From Haplomitrium mnioides (lineage: Eukaryota; Marchantiophyta; Haplomitriopsida; Calobryales), in contig JBNGIS010018351.1 of assembly GCA_049999725.1 (NCBI GenBank), forward strand, positions 1 through 28,793: a DNA stretch of 28,793 nt, read 5' to 3'. Below the pieces are notes generated by a model. It was not told the DNA's origin. It did not search any database and saw only the letters and a list, made by a program, of their open reading frames with translations. The position numbers were made by a program, and so were the translations under genes. Below, piece after piece: positions 20,711 to 28,793 of the stretch. Each line of letters begins with the position of its first letter. Within the stretch, counting starts at the first letter, position 1.

Positions 20711-23700
20711 TTTGCTATATGTTTATCAAACATTCAATCTGCACTAGAACACAACAAGCAACTTAGATCGTAAGTGCTCATTTTTCTATAGGTTTATCAA
20801 ACATTTGATTTGCATTAGAATACAACAAGAAACTTAGATCGTAGGCGTTACTTTTGGTATATGTTGTTCAAACATTAGATCTGGATTAGATTACAACAAG
20901 CAACTTCAATCATAAGCGCTCATTTTGGTATATGCCTATCAAACACTTGATCTGCATTAGAGTGCAACAAGCAACTTACTTGGTAGGCATTTCATTTGCT
21001 ATATGTTGTTCAAACATGAATTTTGTATAAGAATACAACAAGCAACTTAGATCATAAGTGCTAGTTTTGCTCTATACCTATCAAACATTTGATCTCCATT
21101 AGAATACAACAAGCAACTTAGATCGTAGGCGCTACTTTTGCTATATGTCTGCCAAACATTAAATCTGGAATAGAGTACAACAAGAAACTTACATTGTAGG
21201 CGCTCATTTTGCTATATGTCGTTTAAACATTTGATAAAAAAAGAATACAGCAAGCAACTTAGATCATAGGTGTTGCTCTTTCTATGTGGTTGTCAAACAT
21301 TAGATCTGAATTAGAATACAACCAAAAACTTAGATCATAGGCGCTTATTTTGCTATATGTCCATCAAACATTTCATGTGCATTAGAATACAACAAGTAAC
21401 TTAGATCGTAGGCATTACTTTTGCTATATGTCTCAATTATTAGATCTGGTTTAGAATACAACAAGCAACTTTGGGAAAAAACACTTGTTTTTCTATATGT
21501 CTATCAAACATTTGATGTGTATTAGAATACAACAAGCAAGTGAGATCATAGGTGCTACTTTTGTTGTATGCCTATCAAACATTAGATCTGGAATAGATTA
21601 CAACAACAACTAAGACCGTAAGCGCTCGTTTTGCTATATGTGTATCATACATTTGGATTGCATTAGAATGCAACAAGAAACTTAGTAGGTAGGCATAACT
21701 TTTGCTATATGTTTGTCAAACACTAGATGTGGATTAGAATACAACAAGCAACTTATATCGTTAGTGCTCGTTTTGCTATATGGCTATCAAAAATTTGATC
21801 TGCACTAGAATTTAACAAGCAACTTAGATTGTAGGCATTACTTTTGCTATATGTCTGTCAACTATAAGATCTAGATTAGAATACAACAAGCAACTTAGAT
21901 CGTAAGCGCTCGTTTTCTGACATGTCTACCAAACATTTGATCTACATTAAATTACAACAAGCACCTTAGATCGTAGGCGCTACTTTTGCTATATGTCTCT
22001 CAAACATTAGATCTAGATGACAATACAACAAGAAACTTAGATTGAAGACTACGGTTTTGCTATATGTCTATCAAACATTTGATATGCATTAGAATACAAC
22101 AAGCTACTTAGATTGTAGGCATTGCTTTTGCTATATGTCGGCGAAACATTAGTTGTGGATTGGAATACAACAAGCAACTTAGATCATAGGTGCTGGTTTG
22201 GCTATATGTCTATCAAACATTTGATTTGCATTAGAATACAACAAGCAACTTAGATTGTAGATGTTACTTTTGCTATATGTCTATCAAACACTAGATTTGT
22301 ATTAGAATACAACAACCAACTGAGATCGCATGCGCTTGTTTTGCTATATATCTATCAAACATTTGATTTTCATAAGAACACCACTAGCAACTTAGATTGT
22401 AGGCGTTACTTTTGCTCTATGTTTGTCAGACATTAGATCTGGATTAGAATACAACAAGCAACTTAGATTGTAAGCGCTCATTTTGCTATATGTTTATCAA
22501 ACATTCGATGTGTACTAGAGTACAACAAGCAACTTAGATCGTAGGCGCTACTTTTGCTATATGTCTGTGAAACACTAGATCTCGATTAGAATACAACAAG
22601 CAACTTAGATTGTAAGCGCTTATTTTGCTATATGTTTATCAAACATTTGATTTGCATTAGACTACAACAAGAAACTTAGATCGTAGGCATTACTTATGGT
22701 AAATGTCGTTCAAACATTAGTTCTGGATTAGATTACAACAAGCAACTTAATTTGTAGGCACTCATTTTGCTATATATATCTATCAAACACTTAATCTTCA
22801 TTAGAGTGCAACAAGCAACTTAGATGGTAGGCGTTTCTTTAGCTATATGTTGGTCAAACATGAATTTTATGTTAGAATGCAACACGGAACTTAGATTGTA
22901 AGCGCTAGTTTTGCTCTATGTTTATCAAACATTTGATCTCCATTAGAATGTAACAATCAACTTAGATTGTAGGCGCTACTTTTGCTATATGTCTGTCAAA
23001 CATTAGATCTCGACTAGAATACAAAAAGAAACTTAGATCGTAGGTGCTCGTTTTGCTATATGTCTATCAAACATTTGATCTACATTAGAACACAAAAAGC
23101 AACTTAGATTGTAGACGTTACTTTTTCTATATGTGTGTCAAACATTAGATAAGCATTAGAATACAACAAGCAACTTAGATTGTAAGCGCTCATTTTGCTA
23201 TATGTCTATGAAACATTTGATGTGCATTAGAATACAACAAGCAACTTAGATAGTAGGCCTTACTTTTGCTATTTGTCTATCAAGCATTAGATCTTGATTA
23301 GAATACAACAAGCAACTTAGATTGTAAGTGCTCGTTTTGCTATATGTCTATCAAACATTTGATATGCATTAGAATACAACAAGCAACTTAGATGGTAGGC
23401 GTTACTTTTGCTATATGTCTGTCAAACATTAGATTTGGATTAAATTACAACAAGCAACATAGAAAGTTGGCGCTTGTTTTCCTATACGTCTATCAATTAT
23501 TTGATAAGCATTAGAATACCACAAGCAACTTAGATTGTAGGTGTTACTTTTACTATATGTCTGTCAAACATTAGATTCAGATTAGACTACAACAAGCAAC
23601 TTAGACTGTAGGCGCTCATTTTGTTATATGTCTATCAAACATTTGATCTGCATTGGAACACAACAAGAAACTTAGCCTATAGGTGTTAATTTTGCTATAT

Positions 23701-24059
23701 GTCTCTGAAACATTAGATGAGCATTAGAATACAACAAGAAGCTTAGATCGTAAGCGCTCAATTTGCTATATGTCTATCAAACATTTGATCTGCAATAGAA
23801 TACAACAAGCAACTTACATCATAGGCGTTACTTTTGCTATATGTGTGTGAAACATTAGATCAGGATTAGAATAAAACAAGCAACTTACATTGTAGGCACT
23901 CATTTTGCTATATGTCTATTAAACATTTGATTTGCATTAGAACACAACAAGCAACTTAGATGGTAGGCATTACTTTTGCTATATGTTTGTCAAACATAGG
24001 ATCTGCATTAGAATACAATAAGCAACTTAGATTGTAGGAGTTACTTTTGCTATATGTCT
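20711..24059 (+). repeat. 71 bp satellite array, right part (about 47 monomers)
   Basis: Continuation of the array split by the solo LTR, with the same A/B dimer order. From 20791 to about 22880 it is collinear with 14161-16250 at a constant offset of 6630 bases. Anchor variants pair as 14161/20791, 14341/20971, 14841/21471, 15061/21691 and 16201/22831, at roughly 90% identity (55 of 60 bases in one line checked by eye). Removing the inserted 3654 bases leaves a period of about 2976, i.e. the 3.05 kb block less one monomer. After about 22900 the monomers become more uniform. The array ends mid-monomer at 24059, where Copia B inserted. Confidence 0.95.
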
Positions 24060-24382
24060 TGTTGGAATTGTATCTTTGTTGCTGTATATACATGATAACT
24101 AACATATTGTTAGTTATAGTTAGTTTAGTTATATTTTGAAGGGCTGCCACATGTTTCCAGCATAGGCCTTTACATTATGTGACAAATTTGTCACTTAGAA
24201 GCTTTGAGTAGAATCGCAGTTTTTTATGCACGTCTCTATTATCACGCCTGTAATCACAGAGGGATCAAGGCTGCATTTGCGGTGTAACGTAGGAGGAAAA
24301 TCCCTCCATGTATATTTAATCAAGGCTCCCCCCATTGGGAAGTATCCTCAACATTCATATTTCCCTTGTGCATTCTTCCTTT

Positions 24383-24501
24383 GGTTCAATATCTATGAAG
24401 GTCGTGATGCTCCTCTGGTTCGATATCTCTGAAGGTCACAATGCTCCTCTGGTTCGATATCTGTGAAGGTCGCGATGCTCCTCCGGTTCAATATCTCTGA
24501 A
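24383..24501 (+). repeat. 34 bp minisatellite in the Copia B LTR
   Basis: GGTTC(A/G)ATATCT starts at 24383, 24417, 24451 and 24485, each 34 bp apart; the unit continues GAAGGTC, CACAATGC / CGTGATGC / CGCGATGC and TCCTCT. The fourth copy is cut by the N run. Confidence 0.92.
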
Positions 24502-24601
24502 NNNNNNNNNNNNNNNNNNNNNNNNNNNNNNNNNNNNNNNNNNNNNNNNNNNNNNNNNNNNNNNNNNNNNNNNNNNNNNNNNNNNNNNNNNNNNNNNNNN
24601 N
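24502..24601. other. Assembly gap (100 N)
   Basis: Exactly 100 N, the usual placeholder for a gap of unknown size, starting inside the fourth 34 bp repeat. The true minisatellite length is probably larger than shown. Any open frame reported through it is meaningless. Confidence 0.95.
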
Positions 24602-24654
24602 CTCGACATGCTTTCTCAACTCCTTCACATGGATTTGGAGTTTACTTTCTAACA

Positions 24655-24668
24655 GGTTATGGGCCCAC
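24655..24668 (+). other. Primer-binding site of Copia B, complementary to initiator tRNA-Met anticodon arm
   Basis: GGTTATGGGCCCAC begins at the base after the LTR end. From memory of the plant initiator tRNA-Met, its anticodon arm reads GUGGGCCCAUAACCCAC, so these 14 bases are a perfect complement to the internal GUGGGCCCAUAACC. This is the half-tRNA priming mode known from Drosophila copia, rather than pairing with the tRNA 3' end (TGGTATCAGAGC). Confidence 0.85.
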
Positions 24669-25060
24669 ATCGAGTTGAGATTGGGAGTGGGAGCAAGGTC
24701 AAGAAATTTCAAGAAGGCATTTCATCTTTGAGAAAAGATGAAGTTGATTTGGTGATTCCAGATCTATAGCTAGAAATTTGGAGGAGAGTTTTTTTTTCAT
24801 ACATGGAAATTGAAAATGCATTTGATCTTGATGAGTCAAGATCTGTGGGAAATAACTTAGGATCCCCAAGCTGATATATTCTGATCTCTGAAATGTCTAG
24901 GGTTGACATCTAGAGAGAAAGGAAATGTTTGGAAAAAGCTGAGCAGAAGGTTTTGGCATCCAGTTTGTTGAGCCTTGAAGATCATCTTTTGGAGTTGGTG
25001 AGAACTGCAGCAATACACATGACATGAAGCTTGGAAATTACTATCAAGTAATTATAAAGT
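24669..25060 (+). pseudogene. Copia B leader and N-terminal gag remnant
   Basis: No continuous frame. Short pieces such as GAAAAAGCTGAGCAGAAGG near 24936 and CATGACATGAAGCTTGG near 25018 lie where gag should be, but the protein is not readable. The assignment rests on position between the PBS and the recognisable gag C-terminal half. Confidence 0.4.
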
Positions 25061-25510
25061 CAAGGGGACAATGAAGAGAATTTTCCTGAAACAGATAAAG
25101 GAAAGTTCAACTATCATTGTACATGTGATAAGAGTCAAAGTCCATGGCTGGATAGTTTCAAGCAGTTTCAATCACGATTTGAGAAAGAGGACATGGCATA
25201 TGTCTTTCTCAACAGCCTCCCTAAAGAATATGGTGGTCTGGTCATGTCCATGAAGGGAGCAAGGACTGGATTTGACCTGGAAACTGAAACAAGTCGCTTA
25301 CTCAATGAAGAGCAAAGGCAACAGACTATAGGAAGATGATGAGAATGCTTTAATTGCCAAAGGAGACAAGAAAGGAAAGATACCTGCGAAAATACTTGCC
25401 TACTATTATTGCAAGAAGGTTGGACGCTTGTCCAAATCTTGCAAGAGGGAACTGGCTGACAACAAGTTTGGAGGAGGTGAGAGAAATCTCACGAAGCCTC
25501 CAGTGTAGCA
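25061..25510 (+). pseudogene. Copia B gag C-terminal relic with damaged zinc knuckle
   Basis: One frame reads FEKEDMAYVFLNSLPKEYGG and LETETSRLLNEEQRQQ, the familiar end of the UBN2-type gag in TNT1-like elements. After a frame change near 25335 it continues EDDENALIAKGDKKGK and YYYCKKVGRLSKSCKRELAD. The family knuckle is CX2CX4HX4C; here the first Cys is Tyr and the His is Arg, so zinc binding would be lost. The reading ends in stops near 25510. Confidence 0.8.
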
Positions 25511-25562
25511 ATTGTAGAATATGAATCATCTGATGACACAGACTATTAAAACTGATCTGCAG

Positions 25563-25760
25563 ACATGGATGATCAGGATGCTCTCACACATGATGCATCC
25601 AGCCACGTCATCAAGAAAGGTTTGATCAATGGATGTCAACAGAACTGATCCCAGAGTTAACAGTTGGGTAATAGCTGTGGAGTACCTGCGATTGCAACAG
25701 AATCGTGTATCTCAGTATTAAAGGATTGGGACACAAGAGTGTCACCCACAACCTGGAAGG
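25563..25760 (+). pseudogene. Copia B protease relic (weak)
   Basis: TGGATGATCAGGATGCTCTC at 25567 followed by ACACATGATG resembles, with small deletions, the DNA for the Copia protease active-site motif W-x-D-S-G-C-S-x-H-M-T. Its position between the gag knuckle and GAG-pre-integrase is correct. The catalytic Asp codon region has been deleted or shifted. Downstream residues are not readable. Confidence 0.45.
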
Positions 25761-25988
25761 AGTCCTTGATATGGGCCTGAGATCACAAAGGAACTAGTGT
25801 CAGTAAGTACACATTCCAGGACTTGCTTGCTGGTCATCATTGACCCATATAGTTGTACAGTCCTGGATAAGCTTATCAAGGTAATATATTTGGTGTTGGT
25901 ATCATGGGAGAGAAACTGTGTAGCTTGGATTGTATCCCAAAGGTTGATGGAAGGATGAGTATAGCTAACCAGAGAGAAGGAAATAAAT
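25761..25988 (+). pseudogene. Copia B protease-integrase spacer, unreadable
   Basis: Polyprotein remnant by position, without a recognisable motif; it leads directly into LWHHRLGHLG. Confidence 0.35.
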
Positions 25989-26950
25989 CTCTGGCACCAC
26001 AGGCTTGGACACTTGGGAAAGCAAAGGAATCAGGTTGCTTACCAGCGTGGTGAGCAACATGGTTTGGATAAATCTACATCACTCAAGTTCTGTGAAGGGA
26101 AAGTCACAAAATCTGCAGACAAGAAGGGAACCATTGGATGGAGAGCATCTAGTTTGTTGGAAGTAGTTCACAACGACATATGTGGACCTATGAAGACACC
26201 TTCAATATCTGGCTATAGATGTTTGTATCATTCACAAATGAAAAATCAAAGATTTCCTTTGTCTACTTCATGAACAGCAATGATGAGATGTTTCTATGTT
26301 TCAAACATGTCTTGTTGGGATGAAGAATGAAGTTAACAATAGAATCAAGGATTTTCAGAAGTGAGGGCAACAGTTTCAGAAGTTTCTTGTAAAGAGTTGG
26401 CATCACAGCATAGGTGATTGCTTAGGATTCTCCACACCATGATGGTGTGGCAATATGGCTGAACAGGACAATTGTCAAGAAGGCAGAAAGCATGGTGCAT
26501 ATGCTGGCCAGGAGGACAAGTTCTGTGATAGCATGGCTGAACATGATTTTTGTTGAGAAGGCTGGAAGCATGGTGCATATGCTGGCCTGGACAACAAGTC
26601 CAATGATTATATGGTTGAACAGGAACTTTATTAAAAAGGTTGGAAGCATAGTGCATATGCTCTTGAAGGATAAGTTGTGGGCAGTGGGAGTGGCTACAGT
26701 TGAAGTATATCAGCCCCACAAATGTAGTTGAAGGGTGGACACCTTGACAGGCTTAGGGGTTCAACCTTCTGTAATGCATCTCGGAGTTTTGGCTGCAACA
26801 CGTATGTCTTGGTTCCTGTGACACTTCGCATTAAGTTGGAACCTAAGACAACAAAGTGTATTTTTTCTTGGGTACAGTGAAGGATGGAAGGTCTATAACT
26901 GTGCAACCCAGTTACAAGCAAAACAATCTGGTACAGGTATGCTGTTTTCA
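25989..26950 (+). pseudogene. Copia B GAG-pre-integrase and integrase relic with internal triplication
   Basis: One frame from 25989 reads LWHHRLGHLGKQRNQ, then TSLKFCEGKVTKS, RASSLLEVVHNDICGPMKTP and SISGYRC, stopping at 26271. The two His of the HHCC motif are present, but the second Cys (family FCEGC) is Lys. The first catalytic Asp is in HNDICGP (26175-26177). The second-Asp region reads RSEGNSF near 26356, Glu in place of Asp. The third-residue segment (family NGVAERxNRTIVE) is GVAIWLNRTIVKK, Glu to Ile, and is present three times in tandem (26447-26680). The last copy runs into LKDKLWAVGVATVEV, the normal continuation. A C-terminal part follows: GVQPSVMHL near 26757 and KLEPKTTKCIF near 26834. 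It is clearly non-functional. Confidence 0.87.
26447..26680 (+). repeat. In-frame 78 bp x3 tandem repeat inside the integrase core
   Basis: The motif ATGGCTGAAC / ATGGCTGAAC / ATGGTTGAAC starts at 26455, 26533 and 26611, exactly 78 bp apart. The three 26-residue copies read IWLNRTIVKKAESMVHMLA, AWLNMIFVEKAGSMVHMLA and IWLNRNFIKKVGSIVHMLL, within an open frame of 94 codons (26447-26731). They match one segment normally present once in Copia integrase (around NRTIVEMARSMLHA). Confidence 0.93.
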
Positions 26951-27368
26951 AACAGTGGGAGGTAGGGAACAAGTTGGATGCAAATCCAAGCCATGCCCTC
27001 CCTGATATTCTAAGAACTAATCTAGTGATGGAGAGCTGGTCAGACTTCTGGACAACAACTTGCAGAAGGTGGACCAGCCATCCTGGAGGAATCCGAAGAG
27101 AGTGAGGAAGGGCATTGCTGCAACCTGTGAGGAAGTCACAGAATTTTTTGAAGACCGGTTGGCAGGCTTGGAAGATAGGAAGGTAAAGCAAAAGTTGTTC
27201 TTGAGCGAGAACGAACGAGCCTAAGGCAAGCCATCAAAGGGGATGATGCTAAACAATGGGAGCAGGATACGAAAAGATAAGTACCAATCCTTGATATAGA
27301 TTGGGACTTGGATTCTGAGAGATTTACCAGAAGGCAGGAAAATCCAGTGGATGCAAGAGGGTGTTGAA
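26951..27368 (+). pseudogene. Copia B integrase-RT linker remnant
   Basis: Lies between the integrase C-terminal relic and the first RT motif. One frame reads SWRNPKRVRKGIAATCEEVT near 27080, a basic stretch plausible for the variable polyprotein linker, but no domain is diagnostic. A long minus-strand open frame (26694-27191) is the complement of this relic and not a gene. Confidence 0.45.
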
Positions 27369-28510
27369 GCTCAAGTGTGGAGCTGCAGTCACTTTTTACA
27401 AGGCACGCCTTGTAGCCTAGGGATATCTGCAGAAGGAAGGTATCAAATTGTCAGGAAACATTCAATCCGCTGCTAAATTGATCATTGCAGTAGAAATGGA
27501 CAGGGAAGTTCATCAGATGGATGTGAAGTCAGGTTTCCTGAATGAAGATCTCATGGAGAAGATCTGTATGGTGCAACTTGTAGGGTTTGAGGCACCTGAT
27601 AAGGAACACAAGGTGTGTGTCTCCTTGGAAGTCTATGTATGGACTAGGAGCAATCCTCAAGAGCATGGTACGAGGAGATAGACCAGTATTGCAAAGTGAT
27701 GGATATTCTAGATGAAACATCCGATCACAGCACATACTGCTCAGTGATAAAGGAGTCTATCAACATGATCACTGTGTATGTGGACGACCTTTTGTTTTTC
27801 AGAGACATTCTGGATTTGCTGCAGCATGAAGCATGGTCTGAGTACCCTGTGGAAATAGTAGACCTTGGGAGGTACACTATATCTTAGGGATACAAGTGAT
27901 TAGGGACATGAATGCCAAGGCTCAATCAGCAAAAGAAGTTGCAATGCCTACACTTGATGCTGATTGCTAACTGTCAAATTGTACCTGAGGGGTACAAAGG
28001 GATCTGGACATCATCTGGTATGATGATAAATGGATCAAGTGTACCAGGAACAGTCATGAAGATTGGGGAGGTGATCCAATGTTGGACATGTGTTTATTGT
28101 GGAAGATGACTATCTCCTGGAGCAGTAAAATACAGACAAACACCACCATTTCATCGACAAGAGCTGAGTACAGGGCATTGCCAAATGCCCATAAAGAAGC
28201 TGACTACAGGGCATTGCCAAATGCCTGTGAGGAAGCTGCATAGATTTGCAGGTTGCTTGATTGGATTCAAGCAAGCGACACAATTTTTATGCGACAACCT
28301 TGGATGCATGGAACTGGCATCAACCCAGTTTTACATCCAAAAGAAAGACACATTCACTTCTAGTACCACTTCATACCTGCGTGGAGATAAGGTGGAACTG
28401 GAGTATTGTGTGACAGTGGAGATGGCAGCTAACGTTCTCACCAAAGCGTTGCCCCAAGAAGACACTTTAAGCTGATCAACAAGATGGGGATATACAGCAA
28501 CATGCGATAA
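27369..28510 (+). pseudogene. Copia B reverse transcriptase and RNase H relic
   Basis: RT starts FYKARLVA, with a TAG at 27418 where the family has Gln (YKARLVAQG), then REVHQMDVKSGFLNEDLMEK and GFEAPDKEHKVC. An extra base near 27649, inside the region that normally reads YGLKQ, shifts the frame; it continues RAWYEEIDQY and ITVYVDDLLFF. The polymerase box YVDD is intact at 27777-27788. Stops follow near 27885, and RT motifs between 27900 and 28150 are weak, so some sequence is probably missing. RNase H reads AEYRALPNA (28163, duplicated 36 bases on), FLCDNLGCMELAS, VELEYCVTVEMAANVLTKAL and, after another shift, FKLINKMGIYSNMR then TAA at 28508-28510. Confidence 0.9.
28163..28234 (+). repeat. 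36 bp tandem duplication in RNase H of Copia B
   Basis: GCTGAGTACAGGGCATTGCC at 28163 is repeated as GCTGACTACAGGGCATTGCC at 28199, giving AEYRALPNAHKE then ADYRALPNACEE. The family has one copy (xAEYRALAxAxxE), carrying the conserved acidic residue of the RNase H active site. Confidence 0.92.
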
Positions 28511-28517
28511 GTGGGTG
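28509..28517 (+). other. Polypurine tract-like sequence of Copia B
   Basis: AAGTGGGTG abuts the TGTTGG start of the 3' LTR and follows the end of the polyprotein. It resembles the AAGTGGGAGA-type tracts common before plant Copia 3' LTRs, with a T interrupting the purines. Confidence 0.6.
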
Positions 28518-28793
28518 TGTTGGAATTGTATCTTTGTTGTTGTATATACATGATAACTAACATACTGTTAGTTATAGTTAGTTTAGTTATATTCTGAAGG
28601 GTTGCCACATGTTAGCAGCATAGGCCCTTACATTATGTGACAAATTTGTTACTTAGAAGCTTTGAGGAGAATCAGAGTTTTTTATGCACGTCTCCATTAT
28701 CACGCCTGTAATCACAGAGGTGATCAAGGCTGCATTTGCGGTGTAACGTAGGAGGAAAATCCCTCCATGTATATTTAATCGAGGCTCCCCCCA
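28518..28793 (+). repeat. 3' LTR of Copia B (partial)
   Basis: Matches 24060-24334 at about 95% identity with one 1-base indel; runs off the window end. The minisatellite part of the LTR, and thus an independent copy of the gapped region, lies beyond the window. Confidence 0.92.

Larger units (their letters stand above)
24060..24654 (+). repeat. 5' LTR of Copia B (contains a 100-N gap)
   Basis: Starts TGTTGG at the satellite border and ends CTAACA at 24654, immediately before a primer-binding site. The first 275 bases match 28518-28793. It includes a TAACTAACATATTGTTAGTTA palindromic stretch near 24094, a 34 bp minisatellite (24383 onward) and the assembly gap 24502-24601, so its true length is unknown. 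Confidence 0.88.
24060..28793 (+). mobile_element. Degenerate Ty1/Copia retrotransposon B (Tork/TNT1-like), 3' end cut by window
   Basis: LTR sequence starting TGTTGGAATTG occurs at 24060 and 28518 (offset 4458). Visible 3' LTR (276 bases) differs from the 5' copy by about 13 substitutions and one indel, so about 95% identical. Between them lie a PBS, gag, protease, integrase, RT and RNase H relics in Copia order, then a stop and purine tract. Every gene has stops or frameshifts. The element split the 71 bp satellite; TGTCT at 24055-24059 is the likely left target duplication, its partner being outside the window. Family placement rests on motif resemblance only. Confidence 0.92.

Noticed and set aside
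24094-24125. Palindromic TAACTAACA / TGTTAGTTA stretch as a separate inverted-repeat transposon
   Set aside because: It is internal to the Copia B LTR and present in both LTR copies, so it is part of the LTR.
24463-24712. Open frames on both strands across the N run
   Set aside because: They are open only because unknown bases are read through; 24502-24601 is an assembly gap.
26694-27191. 165-codon minus-strand open frame
   Set aside because: It lies antisense to the integrase C-terminal relic of Copia B, which is recognisable on the plus strand.

Overview
The window is a block of land-plant repeat DNA with no intact host gene. I infer a plant with a large, repeat-rich nuclear genome from plant-type Ty1/Copia polyprotein motifs, nested LTR insertions, complex satellites and AT-rich sequence. 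Nothing visible fixes the clade. No tRNA, rRNA or CRISPR locus was found.

Layout: (1) 1-7900 is a decayed Copia element (A, Ale/Retrofit-like) on the + strand. Its 5' LTR is cut by the window edge, followed by a primer-binding site, an unusually long 3.2 kb leader, gag, protease, integrase and RT relics, a truncated RNase H and a 3' LTR. (2) 7901-9160 is a tandem array of about 121 bp units into which A inserted. (3) 9160-12626 is AT-rich spacer with a possible minus-strand coding relic and small duplications. (4) 12627-17056 and 20711-24059 are two parts of one satellite of about 71 bp monomers, organised as 142 bp A/B dimers and as larger blocks of about 1.84 kb and 3.05 kb. (5) 17057-20705 is a GC- and CpG-rich insertion splitting that satellite. 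It has short inverted termini and a 5 bp target duplication and is best read as a very long solo LTR. It holds internal 125 bp and 79 bp tandem repeats with ACGT-core (G-box-like) motifs. (6) 24060-28793 is a second decayed Copia element (B, Tork/TNT1-like), inserted at the satellite's right edge. Its 5' LTR contains a 34 bp minisatellite running into a 100-N assembly gap, and its 3' LTR is cut by the window end.

The elements do not form a pathway. The layout records history: satellite formation and multi-kb duplication, then separate LTR-retrotransposon insertions into tandem arrays, then decay. The most notable points are: both Copia elements appear to be primed from the anticodon arm of a tRNA rather than its 3' end; the integrase of element B carries an in-frame triplication of a 26-residue segment; element A has about 98% identical LTRs around badly decayed genes; and the 71 bp satellite has several levels of order.
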